Part shown: piece by piece, positions 1 to 5,053 of the stretch | Position numbering within the stretch: position 1 is the first letter of the stretch | How the letters are laid out: every line of letters begins with the position of its first letter | From: Acidobacteriota bacterium | GTDB lineage: Bacteria; Acidobacteriota; Terriglobia; Bryobacterales; Bryobacteraceae | Reading direction: 5' to 3' | DNA length: 5,053 nucleotides | NCBI GenBank assembly: GCA_018268875.1 | Contig: JAFDVT010000414.1 | Location: 1-5,053, forward strand | Position numbers and translations under genes: made by a program | Notes under the pieces: model-generated | The model's input: the letters and a program-made list of their open reading frames with translations, nothing else | What the model was told of the DNA's origin: nothing | The model's database searches: none

Positions 1-854
1 AACGCCGTATAAATCCGAGGTACGAACACGCCGGTGAGCGACACCGGGTCCAGCGAATCCGCCGCATGCACCGCGAACGGCACCTTCTCCGCCGCCGTCA
101 ATGGAGGTCCATTCCCGATCCACCGCAGCGCCGAATGCCAGAACTCGCGCGCCGGCCACAACTGCACCGCCGCCAGCAACACAAAGCTCAACGCCACCCA
201 AGGCGCCGCCCGCCAACCTCGCCGCCGGACCAGGATCAGTCCGCCCGCGCAAAGCAGCATGTGCGCCGGAACCTGGTAATGCCCGGCCAGCACCGCCATT
301 GCGAGCGACGAGCCCAGAAACACACCGTCCGTCCACCGTCCGAACCGCATCACGCGCAACCCGAACAGCAACGCCAGCGGGAACCAGATCGCGCCGTTCA
401 CCACCTGCGGCCATTCCGTCGTCCCCACGTACCCCGTACAGGCGAACAGCACGCCGCCGAACACCGCCGCCAGCCGCGACCGTCCCAGGTCCCGCACCAG
501 CGCATAAAAGAACACCGCGCCCGTGAATCTCGCGAGCACCAGCCACCACCCCAGCACGCGTAGCGACACCGACCCATCCGGCCCCAAGGGCCACAAGTAC
601 AGCACCCAGTTCCACGGGTAAAACACCGCCGTCTGCAGTTGCCCGACCAGCGATTGGCCGCCCCATTGATACGGGTCCCACAGCGGGAACGGCCGGCCCG
701 CCTGCCACTCGCGAGCCTGCATCTGCAGCCACGGCAGCACCTGGTCCGCCATGTCCGATTGATTGGCCCACGTGTAGTCGCCGGTCAGCGTCAGTTTCCA
801 GTACGCGCCGCAAACCAGCAGGAACAACGCCAAAAGATCACGAATAGTCCGCAA
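1..854 (-). CDS. YfhO-type multi-pass membrane protein (putative GT-C-like glycosyltransferase), N-terminal part
   Basis: Reading the minus strand gives 284 codons without a stop, running off the left edge, so the C-terminus is missing. Residues 7-23 form a hydrophobic first helix. They are followed by an acidic loop with D34/D37 and the segment RPFPLWDPYQWGGQSLVGQL (54-73) and AVFYP (76-80), the pattern of YfhO-family proteins (PLWNPY..GG....Q..VFYP). Later family-like signatures are FACTGY (137-142), TEWPQVVNGAIWFPLALL (146-163) and LAGHYQ (189-194). Further hydrophobic segments lie at about 100-120, 127-140, 155-167, 177-190, 198-209 and 218-232. YfhO relatives are GT-C-like integral membrane proteins tied to sugar transfer onto cell-envelope polymers; the substrate here is unknown. 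The start is uncertain: TTG at 854 keeps the first helix intact, TTG at 869 is an alternative, no ATG/GTG lies in frame nearby, and neither TTG has a clear Shine-Dalgarno. The gene diverges from the MBL-fold gene. Confidence 0.8.
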   Translation of the reverse strand, partial: MRTIRDLLALFLLVCGAYWKLTLTGDYTWANQSDMADQVLPWLQMQAREWQAGRPFPLWDPYQWGGQSLVGQLQTAVFYPWNWVLYLWPLGPDGSVSLRVLGWWLVLARFTGAVFFYALVRDLGRSRLAAVFGGVLFACTGYVGTTEWPQVVNGAIWFPLALLFGLRVMRFGRWTDGVFLGSSLAMAVLAGHYQVPAHMLLCAGGLILVRRRGWRAAPWVALSFVLLAAVQLWPAREFWHSALRWIGNGPPLTAAEKVPFAVHAADSLDPVSLTGVFVPRIYTA

Positions 855-877
855 TTGGCCAATGTACAATACAAACC
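854..877. promoter_or_regulatory. Very short divergent start region with palindrome and candidate -10 element
   Basis: Only 23 bases separate the proposed TTG start (854, minus) from the ATG at 878 (plus). They contain the perfect 10-bp palindrome ATTGGCCAAT (854-863), the short palindrome TGTACA (863-868) and the hexamer TACAAT (865-870), which matches the bacterial -10 consensus at five of six positions. TACAAT ends seven bases before the ATG, so transcription from it would begin at or next to the start codon. I see no good -35 element at the usual spacing and no Shine-Dalgarno, so the promoter call is tentative. The palindrome could be an operator shared by both genes, but this is inference from position only. 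Confidence 0.35.
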
Positions 878-1723
878 ATGCCGCAGGCGCTGTTACTTCG
901 GACCACCTTCGCCCTTCTCCTCACCGGAGCCTTCTTCGCAGCCAAGCCGCAGCTTGAGCCGCCGAAACTCGACATCTCCAAAGTGAAAGAGAACCTCTAC
1001 GTCATCGAAGGCGACGGAGGCAACACCGGCGTCTACATCACCGGCGACGGCGTCATCCTCACCGACGTGAAGTTCCCTCGCGATGTCGAAATCATTCTGG
1101 AAAAGGTGAAATCCGTGACGGATCAGAAGGTGCGCTACGTCTACAACACGCACCACCACGGCGACCACTCGGGAGGCAACGAAAAGCTGCTGGCGCAGGG
1201 CGTCGAGATCCTCCTGCACGAAAACGCCCGCCGCAATATCGTCGAAAAGAAGCAGCCCGGCGCCCCCCGCATCGCCTTCGCCGACCGTTCCGAACTCTGG
1301 CTCGGAGGCAAGCACGTCCAGGCCCGCCACTTTGGCAGATCCCACACCAACGGCGACGCGGTGGTCTATTATCCGGAGTTGAAAACCATCCAAACCGGGG
1401 ACATGTTCGTCCGTCAGGCGCCCGTCATCGACTATTCCGCCGGAGGTTCCGCCATCGAATGGACCAAAACCATCGACCAAGTCCTGGCCTTGGACTTCGA
1501 CACGGTAATCCCGGGTCACGGCCCGGTCTCGACCAGGGCGGATCTCATCAAGTGGCGCAAAGATTTCGAAACGATGCGCGACCGTATGTCGACGCTCTCG
1601 AAGAAATACGCGACCGTGGACGAGGCCATGGCGCAGTTCCGGCTCGAAGACTACGGGTGGGCGTCAAACCCCGCGCTGTTCAAACGCTTCGAAGGTTTGT
1701 ACAGCGAGATGAAGGGACGATAG
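878..1723 (+). CDS. Exported metallo-beta-lactamase-fold hydrolase
   Basis: This is a complete 281-residue protein. Residues 1-21 look like a Sec signal peptide (MPQALLL, then a hydrophobic core ending in GAFFAA), so it probably acts in the periplasm. The metal-binding motifs of the MBL fold are all present: HxHxDH at 92-97 (H92, H94, D96, H97 within THHHGDHSGG), H156 in GRSHTNGD, D175 in QTGD, and H214 in IPGHGP. Together these form a normal two-metal site. D175 stands where class B1 beta-lactamases have cysteine, so the protein resembles general MBL hydrolases rather than B1 enzymes, and antibiotic hydrolysis cannot be inferred. The N-terminal stretch ENLYVIEG...NTGVYITGDGVILTD (38-63) is typical of the fold. 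The substrate is unknown. ATG 878 is chosen because it gives the full signal peptide; it has no visible Shine-Dalgarno and may be leaderless. No terminator is evident after the stop. The next gene starts 118 bases downstream and differs in base composition. Confidence 0.88.
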   Translation: MPQALLLRTTFALLLTGAFFAAKPQLEPPKLDISKVKENLYVIEGDGGNTGVYITGDGVILTDVKFPRDVEIILEKVKSVTDQKVRYVYNTHHHGDHSGGNEKLLAQGVEILLHENARRNIVEKKQPGAPRIAFADRSELWLGGKHVQARHFGRSHTNGDAVVYYPELKTIQTGDMFVRQAPVIDYSAGGSAIEWTKTIDQVLALDFDTVIPGHGPVSTRADLIKWRKDFETMRDRMSTLSKKYATVDEAMAQFRLEDYGWASNPALFKRFEGLYSEMKGR

Positions 1724-1824
1724 CGCGCCCCCTTGGGCCAGGCGTATTGACGATTCCAATTCCGTCACGAATCACTACGCCGTCGCGGTAGCCTGTGGCC
1801 GTCTTACCTCGCCGATTGACTTTT

Positions 1825-1844
1825 GGAGCGCAGAATGAGAAATG
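1825..1844 (+). promoter_or_regulatory. Ambiguous translation start of the HEPN-like gene
   Basis: GGAG at 1825-1828 lies six bases before an ATG at 1835, which is out of frame and opens only a 22-codon reading frame ending at TGA 1901-1903. The ATG that opens the long frame is at 1842, 13 bases from GGAG, a poor spacing. An in-frame TGA at 1836-1838 rules out any start further upstream. Either initiation at 1842 is weak or the 5' end has also decayed. Confidence 0.4.
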
Positions 1845-2457
1845 GGCTCGATTCGATTGAACCTCCGGCAGAACGCCCTGCATACACTTCACCATGCGAT
1901 TGAACACCTCTATCAGTCTCAGTCGGACGACCATATAGAAACGGACCGGACGTTTGACCACGAGACACACTACATTGAGTATCGGAATAGTAGTGGGCGA
2001 CTATGTTTCGCAACCCCCGAATTTACGCGTCCTCCGAGTACGTATCACCTGAAATTTGCACTTCTCCATCTGATTCAGGCTGCTGAATTGTTATTGAAGT
2101 CATATGTAGAGCAGGAGGAGCCCCAGGCCGTTTTTGAACGACAGCAGCCAGCCAAAACGATTGGGCTGCACGCCGCGTTGGAGTTCGCACTTCTGCGAAA
2201 TCCAACCCTGGTCTCGCAGCCACAGCGGAGGCTAATCGTCGAAGCGAAAGAACTCCGTAAAAAAGACTGGTCAGTTGTGGCTTGCCACGCACCCTATCGA
2301 ACCAACTTTTCTCTGCCTTTACTGCGGTGTTAAGACGGTCGCGGCGTCGCTAGGCGTTTGCATGGGATGCGGGCAAACCGGAGACGAAGAAATTGCGGCT
2401 TTCTTGGATGGGTTGTTTGGCGGAAAATGGCCGACACCGACACCGGAAGATACCTAG
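1842..2457 (+). pseudogene. Broken HEPN-like / C-terminal zinc-ribbon protein gene (frameshift, probable internal deletion)
   Basis: Two abutting frames appear to be halves of one gene. The first (1842-2333 if read to its stop) begins MGSIRLNLRQNALHTLHHAI and contains a helical segment, YHLKFALLHLIQAAELLLKSY (68-88), resembling the HEPN-like families in which LKYAVLHL..A.ELLLK is followed by an ELRN....H active-site region. Here the sequence reaches AKELRKK (135-141) and then becomes unlike anything in that family. From the A6 tract at 2259-2264 the +1 frame takes over and encodes a four-cysteine ribbon: CLYC (2314-2325) and CMGC (2359-2370), i.e. C-x2-C-x11-C-x2-C, ending at TAG 2455-2457. 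The segment carrying the conserved asparagine/histidine of HEPN proteins is absent, so I infer a single-base shift plus an internal deletion. GC is 85/180 by hand count over 1921-2100, against 39/60 over 481-540, suggesting acquired DNA. Alternatives are two small real genes, or expression by slippage on the A tract. The HEPN resemblance is judged by eye. Confidence 0.6.
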
Positions 2458-2553
2458 CGAAACGGTAGCTGTTACAACGCGCGCAGATTGGCGAGAGAAA
2501 CCCACACTGCGGGGCAGGCCACTCGTCGGAGATCCTTCGCACCAGCCGACTCC

Positions 2554-2594
2554 AAAACACAAAAGGCGAGGTGACGATCATCGCCACCCCGCCT
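2554..2594 (-). terminator. Intrinsic terminator of the gap gene
   Basis: On the minus strand, about 30 bases after the gap stop codon, AGGCGGGGTG and CACCTCGCCT form a ten-pair stem (one G-U). It extends inward through a further G-U and three more pairs to a three-base loop. The stem ends directly in the T-rich tail TTTTGTGTTTT (plus positions 2554-2564). This is a textbook Rho-independent terminator. There is no T-run on the other side, so it should act only on minus-strand transcripts. It indicates that gap transcription ends here. Confidence 0.9.
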
Positions 2595-2623
2595 CTCTCG
2601 AAGACTAAGCCGAAAGGAAAGCC

Positions 2624-3631
2624 TTACAGACCCTTCTTGCCCATGAAGATCACCAGGTCGCACACGCGCGAGGAGTAACCCCACTCGTTGTCGTACCACG
2701 CCAGCACCTTACACAGATTGCCGTCCAGGACCTTCGTCATCTCCGCATCCACGATCGAGCTGTTCGGATTCGACAGCATGTCCGTCGACACCACAGGATC
2801 CGTCGTGTAACCGAGAATACCCTTCAGCGGACCTTCCGACGCTTCCTTCAACGCTTCGTTCACCGCTTCGGTCGTCGTATTCGTCTTCAGGATCGCCACG
2901 AAGTCCACGGCCGAAACGTTCGGGGTCGGAACGCGCATCGAGTAGCCGTCCAGCTTACCCTTCAACTCCGGCAGCACCAGGCCGATCGCCTTCGCGGCGC
3001 CGGTGGTCGTCGGAATCATGTTCAAGGCGGCGGCGCGGGCGCGGCGCAGATCCTTGTGCGGGAAGTCCAGGACGTTCTGGTCGTTCGTGTAGCTGTGGAC
3101 CGTCGTCATCTGGCCCTTCTCGATACCGAACTTCTCGTGCAGGACCTTCACCACCGGAGCCAAACAGTTGGTGGTGCAGGACGCGTTCGACACGATCGTG
3201 TGCTTGGCGGCGTCGTAAACGTTGTCGTTCACGCCGAGCACAACCGTCAGGTCCTCACCCTTCGCCGGGGCGGAAATGATCACCTTCTTGACGCTGCCGC
3301 GCAGATGCTTCTTGGCGTCCGCCGCGTCCGTAAAACGACCGGTCGATTCGATCACGACATCGGCGCCCACGCTGGGCCAGTCGATCTCGGCCGGATCCTT
3401 CGTCGCAAAAACCTTCAACTTCTTGCCGTCAATGACGATGCCGTCCGACTCCGCCTTCACATCGCCCTTGAACGGGCCGAGGATCGAGTCGTACTTCAAC
3501 AGGTGGGCCAGAGTCTTGGTGTCGGTGAGATCGTTAGCGGCAACGAACTCGAGTTCCGGGTTGTTCCATCCGGCTCGAACCACATTGCGGCCGATGCGGC
3601 CGAAGCCGTTGATCCCAACTTTAATTGGCAT
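2624..3631 (-). CDS. gap: Type I glyceraldehyde-3-phosphate dehydrogenase
   Basis: The complete 335-residue protein has the usual length for this cytoplasmic enzyme, which oxidises glyceraldehyde 3-phosphate with NAD(P) and phosphate to 1,3-bisphosphoglycerate in glycolysis, and the reverse in gluconeogenesis. The Rossmann motif NGFGRIGR is at 8-15, and AANDL (31-35) carries D34, the acidic residue that usually indicates NAD preference. The active-site signature SNASCTTNCLAP (148-159) places the catalytic cysteine at C152, and its partner histidine is H179 in HSYTNDQ. Also present are PTTTGAAKA (207-215), the MRVPTPNVS segment (232-240) and the C-terminal WYDNEWGYS (312-320). No key residue is missing. 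ATG 3631 is supported by a strong Shine-Dalgarno. No pgk or other glycolytic gene adjoins it, and the terminator downstream suggests a single-gene transcript. It diverges from the small secreted-protein gene. Confidence 0.98.
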   Translation of the reverse strand: MPIKVGINGFGRIGRNVVRAGWNNPELEFVAANDLTDTKTLAHLLKYDSILGPFKGDVKAESDGIVIDGKKLKVFATKDPAEIDWPSVGADVVIESTGRFTDAADAKKHLRGSVKKVIISAPAKGEDLTVVLGVNDNVYDAAKHTIVSNASCTTNCLAPVVKVLHEKFGIEKGQMTTVHSYTNDQNVLDFPHKDLRRARAAALNMIPTTTGAAKAIGLVLPELKGKLDGYSMRVPTPNVSAVDFVAILKTNTTTEAVNEALKEASEGPLKGILGYTTDPVVSTDMLSNPNSSIVDAEMTKVLDGNLCKVLAWYDNEWGYSSRVCDLVIFMGKKGL

Positions 3632-3636
3632 TCTTA

Positions 3637-3643
3637 TCTCCTT
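3637..3643 (-). promoter_or_regulatory. Shine-Dalgarno of gap
   Basis: On the minus strand AAGGAGA lies five bases before the ATG at 3631. It is a near-perfect match to the anti-Shine-Dalgarno and fixes the gap start. It contrasts with the absence of such a site at the divergent pair near 854-878. Confidence 0.85.
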
Positions 3644-3680
3644 GCGAAACCTTCTTGCGGGGGGAATTTACTTTTCTAGT

Positions 3681-3697
3681 TTAGCAATCGCTTAGCA
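3681..3697. promoter_or_regulatory. Two direct TTAGCA repeats between gap and the divergent gene
   Basis: TTAGCA occurs at 3681-3686 and again at 3692-3697, an 11-base period that puts both copies on the same face of the helix. They sit in the 108-base region between the divergent starts at 3631 and 3740, where promoters for both genes should lie. I see no convincing -35/-10 pair on either strand. A regulator site is possible, but a six-base repeat pair may be chance. Confidence 0.25.
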
Positions 3698-3724
3698 CGG
3701 GCCGCATTGGAACGTTACTTGCAC

Positions 3725-3732
3725 AAGGGGGG
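3725..3732 (+). promoter_or_regulatory. Shine-Dalgarno that decides the start at 3740
   Basis: AAGGGGGG ends seven bases before ATG 3740. The reading frame is also open back to a TTG at 3707, but that start has no such site and would put charged residues before the hydrophobic N-terminus. ATG 3740 is therefore preferred. Confidence 0.6.
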
Positions 3733-3739
3733 CCAGAAG

Positions 3740-4354
3740 ATGTGGATCGCGGGCGCGTTGCTGGTCGTTTTGACCATGGAAATCGAGCCGGTAACGGAAA
3801 ACTTTACCGGTAAGGTGCTCGATGGATCGACCACTACACTACTGCGCGTCGAACGCGGCCAGGACAAACGCAAGGCCGAATCCATCGTCGTGCTCGAAGA
3901 CTGCGGACCTCTCGAACCCGGCTCCATCCACGAATTCGCCGTCTGGGCCGGCAGCAGTAAGGACGCCGTGCTGCCCTGCCTCGCGGTCAACGGCAAACCT
4001 CCGGCCTCCCTCCAGCGGAGGCTTCCCTCAGGCTTCGGCCTCATCTACGGCGAAATTCGAGCCCTCGACGGCAACAGCAATACAGTGAAGCAACTTTCTG
4101 GCGCCCCGGTCGAAGTCCGCTGCGGCGACAAGGTCTGGCACGGCAAAGCCGACCGCCGCGGCCGCTTCTGGACCATGCTCCCCGCCGGAACCTGCTACCT
4201 GGACCATCAGATGTCCGGCTACCGCCCGGTCGAACCCACGCCAGCGGCGTTCCAGGTCGTCGAAGGCCGCGTCGGCGACGTCCAACTCCGCCTCGAACCC
4301 TGGGGACTCAAAGAACGCCTCGAAGGCCTCCTCCGCGGCTTCCTCCCGAAATGA
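3740..4354 (+). CDS. Putative secreted protein: NTR-like N-terminal region plus carboxypeptidase-regulatory-like domain
   Basis: The 204-residue protein starts at ATG 3740. Residues 1-13 are hydrophobic (MWIAGALLVVLTM) and could be a short signal peptide or anchor, though no clear cleavage site follows. Residues about 18-85 (FTGKVLDG, TLLRVERG, CGPLEPGSIHEFAVWAG and C80) resemble the NTR/TIMP-like regions of secreted acidobacterial proteins, which have a GxV strand, a FRVE strand, CG..L.PG and a final cysteine. The usual first cysteine motif is missing, so this half may be reduced. Residues about 101-186 follow the carboxypeptidase-regulatory-like beta-sandwich: a YGEIR strand, GAPVEVRCG, DRRGRFWTMLPAGTCYL, SGYRP and a final VQLRLEP strand. 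Such domains mediate binding or folding and are not catalytic. The likely site is the cell surface or periplasm, and the specific role is unknown. It diverges from gap; the next gene starts 111 bases after its stop on the same strand. Domain calls are by pattern, with the C-terminal one firmer. Confidence 0.75.
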   Translation: MWIAGALLVVLTMEIEPVTENFTGKVLDGSTTTLLRVERGQDKRKAESIVVLEDCGPLEPGSIHEFAVWAGSSKDAVLPCLAVNGKPPASLQRRLPSGFGLIYGEIRALDGNSNTVKQLSGAPVEVRCGDKVWHGKADRRGRFWTMLPAGTCYLDHQMSGYRPVEPTPAAFQVVEGRVGDVQLRLEPWGLKERLEGLLRGFLPK

Positions 4355-4465
4355 CCTATCCCCTTATTTCCTAGTGACTTAACACCCCCACACAAGAGGT
4401 GGACGCAACCCGCAAACGACCGCGCCCGGCTTCGCACAACCCAAGTTACGCTGGTCCAGGACCCA

Positions 4466-5053
4466 ATGCGTACCCGACTCGCGCTTCTGCTCCTTTCCGT
4501 GACGTTCCTGTCCGCCCAACGGCGCGATCCGCCAGCCCCGGCCTATGCATCGGACACCATCGTCAACGCCGCCTCCGGCGTTCCGGATTCCTATTCGCCC
4601 TATGGACTGCTGACCATCCACGGTCGCGACCTCGCGCTGGCCTCCGCCGCCGTCAATTTCCCGGAAACCACCACGCTACCCATCGCCTTGGCCAACACCG
4701 GGACCCGGGTGTATGTTCACAACCGCCCGATTGGTCTTCTAACGGTCAGTCCGGAGGAGATTGTGGCACTGCTGCCGCCCGACCTGCCTGTCGGCGTCAG
4801 CAACATTCAGATTCTGGTCGCCGCGCTGGCGGGACCGGCGATCCCGATCGTCGTCCGCCCTGCCACGCCGGCGCTGTTCCTCCAAGCCGAAGGTGTCGCC
4901 GCCTGCACCAATAACAAAACAGACGAGAACGTCACCATGGACAACCCGGCGGCCCCGGGAACCGAAGTCGTTCTGTTCGCGACGGGACTAGGCGCCATGC
5001 GGCCGTCGCCGGTCGGGTTCACGCTGCTGCAGCGCACCGCCCCGGTGATCAAC
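4466..5053 (+). CDS. Secreted TIGR03437-family protein, N-terminal part
   Basis: The frame is open for 196 codons to the right edge, so the C-terminus is missing. Residues 1-17 are a clear Sec signal peptide (MRTRLALLLLSVTFLSA). A short proline-rich linker follows, then the TIGR03437 pattern: TIVNAAS (31-37), YSPYGLLTIHGRDLA (43-57), a strand equivalent to the family's V-NG-P..L..VSP (RVYVHNRPIGLLTVSP, 81-96), a LPP..PVG segment (103-110) and PAAPGTEVVLFATGLGAMRP (161-180). This domain is known as a C-terminal or stand-alone module on many exported proteins of Solibacter-like Acidobacteriota, and its function is undescribed. Here it begins almost directly after the signal peptide, so any further domain must lie beyond residue 196. 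ATG 4466 is chosen because it opens the signal peptide; the only possible Shine-Dalgarno is AGGA at 4458-4461, four bases away. Confidence 0.88.
   Translation, partial: MRTRLALLLLSVTFLSAQRRDPPAPAYASDTIVNAASGVPDSYSPYGLLTIHGRDLALASAAVNFPETTTLPIALANTGTRVYVHNRPIGLLTVSPEEIVALLPPDLPVGVSNIQILVAALAGPAIPIVVRPATPALFLQAEGVAACTNNKTDENVTMDNPAAPGTEVVLFATGLGAMRPSPVGFTLLQRTAPVIN

Noticed and set aside
66..563. Long open frames on the plus strand inside 1-563
   Set aside because: Their products are low-complexity and rich in arginine, proline and histidine, as expected from the complement of a GC-rich membrane-protein gene. The minus-strand frame has clear YfhO-type motifs.
893..1519. 208-codon open frame antisense to the MBL-fold gene
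   Set aside because: It is a mirror of high third-position GC in the real gene. All MBL metal motifs are on the plus strand, and the antisense product shows no recognisable domain.
1747..1820. TTGACG (1747-1752) and TTGACT (1816-1821) as -35 elements for the HEPN-like gene
   Set aside because: Neither has a credible -10 hexamer at 16-18 bases downstream.
2259..2264. Programmed ribosomal frameshift at the A6 tract as the main explanation
   Set aside because: There is no evident stimulatory structure, and the region expected to carry the HEPN catalytic motif is missing on both sides of the tract. Decay explains both facts more simply, so slippage is kept only as an alternative.
3056..3679. 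Long plus-strand open frame antisense to gap
   Set aside because: It is a shadow of a highly conserved coding sequence, with no motif or ribosome site of its own.
4453..4463. Inverted repeat GGTCCAGGACC just before the ATG at 4466
   Set aside because: The arms are five bases with a one-base centre, too small to fold as a hairpin, and nothing else marks it as an operator. Probably chance in GC-rich sequence.
4399..4914. 171-codon frame overlapping the TIGR03437 gene
   Set aside because: The product is arginine- and proline-rich with no signal peptide. The frame from 4466 has a signal peptide and family motifs and stays open to the edge.

Overview
The window most likely comes from a high-GC Acidobacteriota genome of the Bryobacterales/Solibacterales group. 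The main clue is the gene cut by the right edge, a secreted protein with the NAAS...YSPYGLLTIHGRDLA...PGTEVVLFATGLG signature of the TIGR03437 family, which is greatly expanded in that lineage. The other visible products (a YfhO-type membrane protein, a secreted metallo-beta-lactamase-fold hydrolase and a secreted NTR-like/carboxypeptidase-regulatory-like protein) fit the same background. The taxonomic call is inference from family content, not from a marker gene.

Layout. (1) Positions 1-854, minus strand: the N-terminal 284 residues of a large multi-pass YfhO-type membrane protein that continues past the left edge. It probably uses a TTG start. (2) 878-1723, plus: a complete exported MBL-fold hydrolase, divergent from the first gene, with only 23 bases between start codons. 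(3) 1842-2457, plus: a lower-GC patch holding what looks like a broken gene. It has a HEPN-like N-terminal half, a reading-frame change at or near an A6 tract, and a C-terminal four-cysteine zinc ribbon in the +1 frame. (4) 2624-3631, minus: a complete, conserved glyceraldehyde-3-phosphate dehydrogenase gene with a strong Shine-Dalgarno and a clear intrinsic terminator at 2554-2594. (5) 3740-4354, plus: a small secreted two-domain protein, divergent from gap. (6) 4466 to the right edge, plus: the N-terminal 196 residues of the TIGR03437 protein.

The genes do not form an obvious pathway. gap looks monocistronic, the two divergent gene pairs look independently controlled, and several products act at or outside the cytoplasmic membrane. 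I found no RNA gene, CRISPR array, insertion sequence or prophage. Apart from the broken HEPN/zinc-ribbon gene and two compact divergent start regions, the window looks like ordinary chromosome. I do not see convincing evidence for a new multi-gene system.
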